NCBI GenBank assembly: GCA_902362275.1
Contig: CABIWB010000005.1
Coordinates: 1-60,665, forward strand
Origin: Coriobacteriaceae bacterium
GTDB lineage: Bacteria; Actinomycetota; Coriobacteriia; Coriobacteriales; Coriobacteriaceae
DNA length: 60,665 bases
Direction of reading: 5' to 3'
The notes under the pieces are model-generated. The model saw nothing but the letters and a program-made list of their open reading frames with translations. It was not told where the DNA came from and ran no database searches. Below, in pieces: positions 55,360 to 60,665 of this stretch. The first letter of the stretch is position 1. Every line of letters begins with the position of its first letter. Position numbers and translations under genes: made by a program.

Positions 55360-56709
55360 GTGGCTAAGAAATCTACGGCTATCGATGTAACGCAGGGTGT
55401 CATTTGGCAACAGCTGCTGTCGCTGTGTGTCCCTATCTTCTTTAGCTCGTTTTTTCAACAGGCTTACACGCTTATCGGTACGTATATCGTCGGCCAGTTT
55501 GGCGGCAAGCTCGCATTGGGTGGCATTCAGGCCACGATGGTGCTCACTGAGCTCTGCATTGGCTTTTGCGTTGGCGTCGGCGCCGGCTGCGCGGTCATTA
55601 CCGGTCAGTATTTTGGCCAGCACGATGATGAACGACTGAGTCGTTCGGTCCACACGGCCATGACGCTCGCGCTGGTGGGCGGTATCGTCGTCTCCATTCT
55701 CGGCATAGTGTTCGTTGAGCCCATGCTCGTTTTGATGAATACGCCGAATGAGCTACTTGCCGAGGGCGTTGCCTATGCTCGTTGCTACTTTGCCGCCATG
55801 GTTGCGGCACTGCTGCTCAATATGGGCACCGCGCTGCTGCGCGCTGTGGGCGATACGCGCGGGCCTGCCGTGATCATTGCCTCCGGCTGCCTCGTTAACG
55901 TGGCGCTGGATATCATTTTTGTTGCCGTGCTGCATATGGAGGCTTTGGGCTGCGGTATCGCGGTGGCGCTGACCATTTGCTCCAACGCCACGATGATCGT
56001 GATTCGTATGATGCACGCACCGGGTGCGTGGCGACTTTCGCTGTCCAAGCTCGGCATTGATCATGGCATTTGTAAGAACATGATCTCGTGTGGTCTGCCG
56101 CTCGGCTTTCAGTCTGCTGCGTATTCGATTTCCAACGTTTTGATTCAGGTGTCGGTCAACTCGTTTGGTGCCGATGTCACCACGGCGTGGGGTCTTTCGG
56201 GCCGCTTGGATGGCATTGTCTGGATGGTTACCGAGGCGCTTGGCGTGTCGATCACCACGTTCTCGGCGCAGAACTTTGGCGCGCGCAACTACGAGCGCAT
56301 GCGCAAGGGCTACCATACGTCGCTTGTGCTGTCGTTTATGCTCATTGGTGGCCTGTCTGCCGTTCTGCTGGTGTTCTCGGGTCCGTTGTCGCGTCTGTTT
56401 GTCGACGATGCTTCGATATCGTCGTATACCACGACGATTCTTCATTTCATCGCGCCGTTCTACGCGATCTTCTCGATTATCGAAAACGCGTCGGGCTCCA
56501 TTCGCGGTGCCGGCGTGAGCTTGCAGCCCATGCTGCTCACGATTTTTGGCACCGTCGTGCTCAGGGTGATCTGGGTGTTTGCGATTATGTCGTTCGATCC
56601 GTCACTTGAGCACCTGCTGCTGGTTTACCCTGTAACCTGGCTCATCACGGCCACGATGTTCACCATCTACCACCACAGCGGCAACTGGCTCGGCCGTGCC
56701 GCCGCCTAG
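55360..56709 (+). CDS. MATE-family efflux transporter
   Basis: GTG 55360 follows GGGGAGGGC. The 449-residue membrane protein has about 12 spanning segments, starting GVIWQQLLSLCVPIFFSSFF. It matches the MATE/MatE layout of two six-helix halves, with GVGAGCAVITGQYFGQHDDE and a second-half VTEALGVSITTFSAQNFGA. It would export drugs or metabolites with Na+ or H+ antiport. The substrate is unknown. It lies alone, followed by the REP elements. Confidence 0.9.
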   Translation: MAKKSTAIDVTQGVIWQQLLSLCVPIFFSSFFQQAYTLIGTYIVGQFGGKLALGGIQATMVLTELCIGFCVGVGAGCAVITGQYFGQHDDERLSRSVHTAMTLALVGGIVVSILGIVFVEPMLVLMNTPNELLAEGVAYARCYFAAMVAALLLNMGTALLRAVGDTRGPAVIIASGCLVNVALDIIFVAVLHMEALGCGIAVALTICSNATMIVIRMMHAPGAWRLSLSKLGIDHGICKNMISCGLPLGFQSAAYSISNVLIQVSVNSFGADVTTAWGLSGRLDGIVWMVTEALGVSITTFSAQNFGARNYERMRKGYHTSLVLSFMLIGGLSAVLLVFSGPLSRLFVDDASISSYTTTILHFIAPFYAIFSIIENASGSIRGAGVSLQPMLLTIFGTVVLRVIWVFAIMSFDPSLEHLLLVYPVTWLITATMFTIYHHSGNWLGRAAA

Positions 56710-56714
56710 CCGGC

Positions 56715-56790
56715 ACTTGACACTTGGGGACGTTCCTTTTCTGCCGGCACATAGGGACGTTCCTTTTCTGCCGGCACTTTGGGACACTCC
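56715..56790 (+). repeat. Tandem REP-like units left of the HUH transposase
   Basis: GGGGACGTTCCTTTTCTGCC plus GGCAC occurs at 56726-56750 and again, minus the first G, at 56754-56777, with a partial third unit GGGACACTCC after it. Each unit is preceded by a CTTG or TA spacer. The inverted copy lies at 57716-57762. Confidence 0.8.
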
Positions 56791-56920
56791 TTGGGAAGCA
56801 ATTTCGCCGTTTTCGGGGACTCTGTCTGCCACGCCCTGTAAACTGTCAGAATGGGCTTAGCAAATTAGATCGTCCTCGCCTATCAGATGTTGCCCGGTGG
56901 GTTTGCGATGGGAGGGCGAT

Positions 56921-57691
56921 ATGCCAAGAACGGGTCGAGTCGTTTCGCTAACGGGCTATAACCACATTATCGCGCGTGGTAATGGCGGCATCTGCATCTT
57001 CGAAGACGATGAAGATCGCTATCGGATGCTCACGCTGTTCGAGGGTAAGCTTGTCGGCAATGGCGTCGGTGTTACGGCGTGGTGTCTCATGTCGAATCAC
57101 TTTCATCTTATGGTCGACGATCCTCATGAGAAGATATCTTCGTGCATGAGCGGTGTTCTTACCTCGTATGCGATGTATTTCAATCGCAAAACCGACCGAG
57201 TTGGGCACTTGTTTCAAGATAGATTTACTAATATTCCGGTCGAGAATGATGTGCAAGCAATTTCGCTTGCCGACTATATTCATATGAATCCGGTCAAGGC
57301 GGGCATTTCCGCTGTTGATACATATCGTTGGTCTAGTTATCGAGCATACGCTTACGGCTATGATGGATTTGGATTCTGCGACCCCGGGATTGTTTTGGAT
57401 CTCGTGGGTGGATCTCTTGAGTATCGTCACTATCTTGCCGATCGAATTGACCAAGCGCCCTACGATGCTGAGCCTCGACCGCGCATCCTGGATGATGAAG
57501 CTCTTGAGGTCGCTAAAAGCATTGCCGCCCCTATATCACTTCCCGAGCTTGCCTCCATGAAGCCATCTGAGCGAAAGCCCATTCTCTGCAAAATGAGAAG
57601 AGCGGGACTAACGATTAATCAAATAGTGAGGGTCGTTGGCATTGGTCGTACGTCTGTTGTTTCTGGTACGGCAGGTTGGAAGAAGATTTAG
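56921..57691 (+). CDS. REP-associated tyrosine transposase (RAYT, Y1_Tnp/IS200-like)
   Basis: ATG 56921 follows GGGAGGGCGAT. The 256-residue protein matches the Y1 transposase of the RAYT type: YNHIIARGNGG at the start, the HUH motif LMSNHFHLMVDDP near residues 60-72, and a RVGHLFQDRFTNIPVENDVQ, LADYIHMNPVKAG stretch with the family's downstream HTH-like tail (LTINQIVRVVGIGRTSV). Palindrome-like repeats with a GGGACGTTCC core flank it in opposite orientation, as expected for a RAYT acting on REP elements. Another GGGGACGTTC palindrome lies at 36.4 kb. Confidence 0.9.
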   Translation: MPRTGRVVSLTGYNHIIARGNGGICIFEDDEDRYRMLTLFEGKLVGNGVGVTAWCLMSNHFHLMVDDPHEKISSCMSGVLTSYAMYFNRKTDRVGHLFQDRFTNIPVENDVQAISLADYIHMNPVKAGISAVDTYRWSSYRAYAYGYDGFGFCDPGIVLDLVGGSLEYRHYLADRIDQAPYDAEPRPRILDDEALEVAKSIAAPISLPELASMKPSERKPILCKMRRAGLTINQIVRVVGIGRTSVVSGTAGWKKI

Positions 57692-57715
57692 GTTACTGGA
57701 TAGGTGGCGGCGCAG

Positions 57716-57762
57716 GAGTGTCCCCAACTGCCGGCAGAAAAGGAACGTCCCCAAGTGCCGGA
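57716..57762 (-). repeat. Inverted REP-like unit right of the HUH transposase
   Basis: CTGCCGGCAGAAAAGGAACG then TCCCCAAGTGCCGG is the reverse complement of the left unit (CCGGCACTTGGGGACGTTCC). It ends at the cobO stop codon. The gene is thus framed by inverted copies. Confidence 0.78.
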
Positions 57763-58248
57763 TTAGTATTCGATGCCTTGGCGGGCTAGGAGGCCTTCGT
57801 CGAAGTAGTGTTTGATGGGGCGCATTTCGGTTACCAGGTCTGCGAGGTCCGCGAGGGGCAGCAGCCCGCGGCCGGTGAGCACGAGTTCCGTGGTAGCGGG
57901 CTTCAGCGCGATCAGCTCCTCCACATCCTCGCGCGTCACAAAGCCGCGGCGCATGGCCTCGCCGAGTTCGTCCAGAATCAGAACGTCGACCTGTGATATC
58001 TGCTCGCGTGCGAGTTCCATGATCTGCGCGGCGCAAGCCTCGGGCGTGTCGCGATCGGCCTGCACAATACGCAGCCCCAGGCGCGGCGCGGCTTCGTGTT
58101 CGGCGCAGTGCAGCTTCTTGGCAAACTGAAGCATGAGCACGTTGAGTCCATAGCTAGTGGCACGCAGCGCGAGCCCCAGCGCAGCCGTCGTCTTGCCCTT
58201 GCCGTCGCCCGTGTAAATCTGAACCTTACCGACTTCGAGTGATGCCAT
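57763..58248 (-). CDS. cobO: Corrinoid adenosyltransferase (CobO/BtuR type)
   Basis: This 161-residue protein has the P loop VQIYTGDGKGKTTAALGLAL near residues 10-29 and VDVLILDELGEAMRRGFV near 88-105 as Walker B. It transfers adenosyl to Co(I) of cobyrinate a,c-diamide or cobalamin. No other B12 gene is in the window, so it may serve salvage. It is divergent from ftsH. Confidence 0.93.
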   Translation of the reverse strand: MASLEVGKVQIYTGDGKGKTTAALGLALRATSYGLNVLMLQFAKKLHCAEHEAAPRLGLRIVQADRDTPEACAAQIMELAREQISQVDVLILDELGEAMRRGFVTREDVEELIALKPATTELVLTGRGLLPLADLADLVTEMRPIKHYFDEGLLARQGIEY

Positions 58249-58325
58249 CTCTGTCCTTTCGTGCCCGGCGTCGGTTTATCGCCGTCCGCGTTGGGTATTC
58301 TAGATAGCATTATCAACCCCAGTAG

Positions 58326-60227
58326 ATGGAGTTCAAGCAGATGGAGATGGATGACAATAAACGTAGACGGAATATGATCCTCTACGTGCTCATCGCCTTC
58401 GTCGTCTACCTCGTGCTCTCGACCGTTCTGTTCCCCAACATCGGTCACACGCAGCAGATTACGAAGACCGATTACTCGACGTTTGTCAAAGCGCTCGATA
58501 AGAAGAGCGTTGATAAGGTCGAGTACAACACGGACGATTACACGATTTATTACACCAAGAAGGGCGAGGACGAGAACATCGCCTACAAGACGACCGGTGT
58601 TCCGAATGACGCGGGCTTTACCGATCGCGTGCTTGAATCTGGCGCCTCGCTTGAGTCGGTCGTTCCCGATAAGAACTCGGGCCTGATGACCTACTACCTG
58701 CTCACCCTCATTCTTCCCATGGCGATTTTCTTCCTGATCGGCTGGTGGCTCAACCGCCGCATGAAGAAAGCTATGGGCGACGACGGCCCATCGATGAACT
58801 TTGGCGGCGGCGGTTTTGGCGGCGGCGGACTGGGCAAGTCCGGTGCTCGCGTTATCGCTTCCAAGGATGTGGGCGTGACCTTTAAGGACGTTGCTGGCCA
58901 GGAAGAGGCCAAGGAATCCCTTAAGGAGGTCGTCGACTTTCTGGAGAAGCCGCAGCGCTACGAGGAGATCGGCGCCAAGCTGCCGCGCGGTGCTCTTCTT
59001 GTCGGCCCTCCGGGTACCGGTAAGACCCTGCTTGCCAAGGCTGTGGCCGGCGAGGCGGGCGTGCCGTTCTTTAGCATTTCGGGCTCTGAGTTCGTTGAGA
59101 TGTTTGTTGGCCGCGGCGCTGCTAAGGTGCGTGACCTGTTTAAGCAGGCCAAGGAAAAGGCCCCGTGTATCGTCTTTATCGATGAGATCGATACCATCGG
59201 TAAGAAGCGCGACGGCGGCGGCTTTAGCGGCAACGACGAGCGCGAGCAGACGCTCAACCAGCTGCTGACCGAGATGGACGGCTTCGATAACCACAAGGGC
59301 ATCGTCGTCCTCGCTGCGACCAACCGTCCCGACAGTCTTGATCCGGCCCTGCTGCGCCCCGGCCGCTTCGACCGCCGCATCCCCGTTGAGCTGCCCGATC
59401 TGACCGGTCGTAAGAACATCCTCGAGCTCCACGCCAAGAGCGTGAAGACCCAGCCGCCGATCGATCTGACCGCGATTGCCCGCGCCACGCCCGGTGCCTC
59501 GGGCGCCGACCTGGCCAATATCATCAACGAGGGCGCCCTGCGCGCCGTTCGCGAGGGCCGCAAGCGTGCAACCCAGGACGACTTCGAGGAGTCGGTGGAG
59601 GTCGTCATTGCCGGCCAGCAGCGTAAGTCTACGGTGCTTTCCGACCACGAGAAGCAGGTTGTGTCCTACCACGAGATCGGCCATGCCATCGTTGCCGCCC
59701 GCCAGAAGGGCTCCGCACCGGTCACCAAGATCACCATCGTGCCGCGCACGAGCGGCGCTCTGGGCTACACCATGCAGGTCGAGGAGGATGAGCGCTTCCT
59801 GACCACACGCCAGGAGGTCCTGGACAAGCTCGCCGTCTATTGCGGTGGCCGTGCAGCCGAGGAGCTCATCTTTGGTGAGATGACGACCGGCGCAGCCAAC
59901 GATATCGAGCAGGCCACCAAGCTCGCCCGCAACATGGTGACACGCTTTGGTATGTCCGACGAGTTTGGCATGATGGCGCTCGGTACCGTGCAGAACGCGT
60001 ATCTCAATCAGGACACGTCGCTCACCTGCGCACCCGGTACGGCCGAGCGTGTGGACGCGATTGTCGCTAAGTTGATCGAGGACGCGCACGATCGTGCCCT
60101 GCAGATCCTCAAGGAGAACAAGTTCAAGCTCCATGAGTTGGCTCGTTATCTGTACAAGAAGGAGACCATCACGGGTGAGGAGTTCATGAACCTCCTCACG
60201 CGCGAGAATCCACTGATGCCCAAGTAA
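58326..60227 (+). CDS. ftsH: ATP-dependent zinc metalloprotease FtsH
   Basis: This 633-residue membrane protease has TM1 at about residues 17-36 ([20 protein letters not shown]), an external domain, and TM2 near 125-140 ([20 protein letters not shown]). The AAA domain has [13 protein letters not shown] (Walker A near residue 226), [14 protein letters not shown], and [14 protein letters not shown] at residues 449-453 is the zinc motif. The start may be ATG 58326 or 58341; neither has a strong ribosome binding site. It degrades misfolded membrane proteins and regulators. Confidence 0.96.
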   Translation: MEFKQMEMDDNKRRRNMILYVLIAFVVYLVLSTVLFPNIGHTQQITKTDYSTFVKALDKKSVDKVEYNTDDYTIYYTKKGEDENIAYKTTGVPNDAGFTDRVLESGASLESVVPDKNSGLMTYYLLTLILPMAIFFLIGWWLNRRMKKAMGDDGPSMNFGGGGFGGGGLGKSGARVIASKDVGVTFKDVAGQEEAKESLKEVVDFLEKPQRYEEIGAKLPRGALLVGPPGTGKTLLAKAVAGEAGVPFFSISGSEFVEMFVGRGAAKVRDLFKQAKEKAPCIVFIDEIDTIGKKRDGGGFSGNDEREQTLNQLLTEMDGFDNHKGIVVLAATNRPDSLDPALLRPGRFDRRIPVELPDLTGRKNILELHAKSVKTQPPIDLTAIARATPGASGADLANIINEGALRAVREGRKRATQDDFEESVEVVIAGQQRKSTVLSDHEKQVVSYHEIGHAIVAARQKGSAPVTKITIVPRTSGALGYTMQVEEDERFLTTRQEVLDKLAVYCGGRAAEELIFGEMTTGAANDIEQATKLARNMVTRFGMSDEFGMMALGTVQNAYLNQDTSLTCAPGTAERVDAIVAKLIEDAHDRALQILKENKFKLHELARYLYKKETITGEEFMNLLTRENPLMPK

Positions 60228-60260
60228 CAGTAAAGCCGCGGCCGAGCCAGTAGACGCCGA

Positions 60261-60297
60261 CGCCCCATTTGAGCAGCTTTCTCAAATGGGGCGTTTT
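60261..60297 (+). terminator. Terminator after ftsH
   Basis: Perfect 13-bp arms, CGCCCCATTTGAG and CTCAAATGGGGCG, are followed by TTTT. Confidence 0.88.
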
Positions 60298-60314
60298 GCT
60301 TTAGAGGGATGGAA

Positions 60315-60665
60315 ATGAAGATCGTGGTGAGCGCCTGCTTGATGGGCGAGAGCTGCAAGTATAACGGGCTCGACAACTATCATCGCGAGTTGGTCGAGGC
60401 CTGCGAGCGTACAGGGACCGAGGTCCTCTTGGTGTGCCCTGAGGTCTTTGGGGGCCTGCCCACGCCGCGCAAGCCGTCCGAGATTGTGAACGGCGAGGTT
60501 CGTACCTGCGAGGGCATCTCGGTCGATCGCGAATTTCGCCTGGGTGCCCAACGCGCGCTCGATATGTGCGAGCGGGCGGGTGGGCCGTCCGAGATTGCCG
60601 CGTGCATTTTGCAGGATCGCAGTCCGTCGTGTGGTGTGGGCCGTATCTACGACGGATCCTTCAGC
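60315..60665 (+). CDS. DUF523 family protein, partial (cut by window end)
   Basis: ATG 60315 follows GAGGGATGGA. The 117 visible residues show the DUF523 pattern: VVSACLMGESCKYNG, CPEVFGGLPTPRKPSEI, and LQDRSPSCGVG. The family probably binds a metal or iron-sulfur cofactor through its conserved Cys; its function is not established. The C-terminus lies outside the window. Confidence 0.9.
   Translation, partial: MKIVVSACLMGESCKYNGLDNYHRELVEACERTGTEVLLVCPEVFGGLPTPRKPSEIVNGEVRTCEGISVDREFRLGAQRALDMCERAGGPSEIAACILQDRSPSCGVGRIYDGSFS

Overview
The window looks like a chromosomal segment from a high-GC Gram-positive gut bacterium of the Coriobacteriia, most likely Collinsella or a close relative. The support is indirect: actinobacterial gene order (rimP-nusA-infB-rbfA-nrnA-truB-ribF-dnaG; rsmD-coaD-yceD-rpmF-plsX-acpP-rnc-smc-ftsY-ffh), GC-rich codon use, Shine-Dalgarno starts with many GTG codons, and a sucrose PTS operon run by a LacI-type repressor. 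No rRNA or species marker is present, so the genus is an inference.

Positions 1-14200 are an accessory region with visibly lower and patchier GC. It holds glf (UDP-galactopyranose mutase), a toxin-antitoxin-SecB-like chaperone operon (2695-3991), a reverse transcriptase interrupted by one amber codon (6345-7799), a truncated IS256-type transposase, an unrecognised gene (8269-9000), a two-gene membrane plus soluble protein cassette (9446-11052) and a SIR2-domain protein (11501-13096). Decayed modules lie between these. Three direct copies of a leader plus signal-peptide start (called Y) sit at about 0.6, 2.3 and 4.7 kb. Three copies of another decayed gene (called X) sit at about 2.5, 4.9-5.6 and 14.1 kb. 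They bracket glf, the TA-chaperone operon and the defence-like genes, so the region looks like a repeat-bounded exchange hot spot or defence island.

Positions 14.3-20 kb carry a sucrose module (LacI regulator, two matching operators, EIIBC permease, sucrose-6-phosphate hydrolase), a degenerate Cys/Met-metabolism PLP-fold protein and a ModE-like HTH protein. Next come guaB and leuS, separated by two palindromic elements and a terminator.

Positions 24.8-36.4 kb form the translation and replication cluster rimP to dnaG, followed by rpoD. Two tandem identical tRNA-Asn genes follow. Positions 36.9-51.8 kb run from an Asp23 protein and a FakA-like kinase through recG, rsmD, coaD, yceD, rpmF, plsX, acpP, rnc, smc, ftsY and ffh, linking lipid synthesis, ribosome maturation, chromosome organisation and protein targeting.

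The last part has a DUF134 protein fused in frame to a NifX-like domain that keeps its own perfect ribosome binding site, then thyA-folA, a SpoU methyltransferase, a MATE transporter, a REP-associated HUH transposase flanked by its presumed repeats, a corrinoid adenosyltransferase, ftsH, and the start of a DUF523 gene cut by the window end.

The strongest candidates for less-described biology are the 9.4-11.1 kb two-gene cassette, the MqsRA-type TA operon with SecB-like chaperone, the X/Y repeat modules, and the nested DUF134/NifX arrangement.
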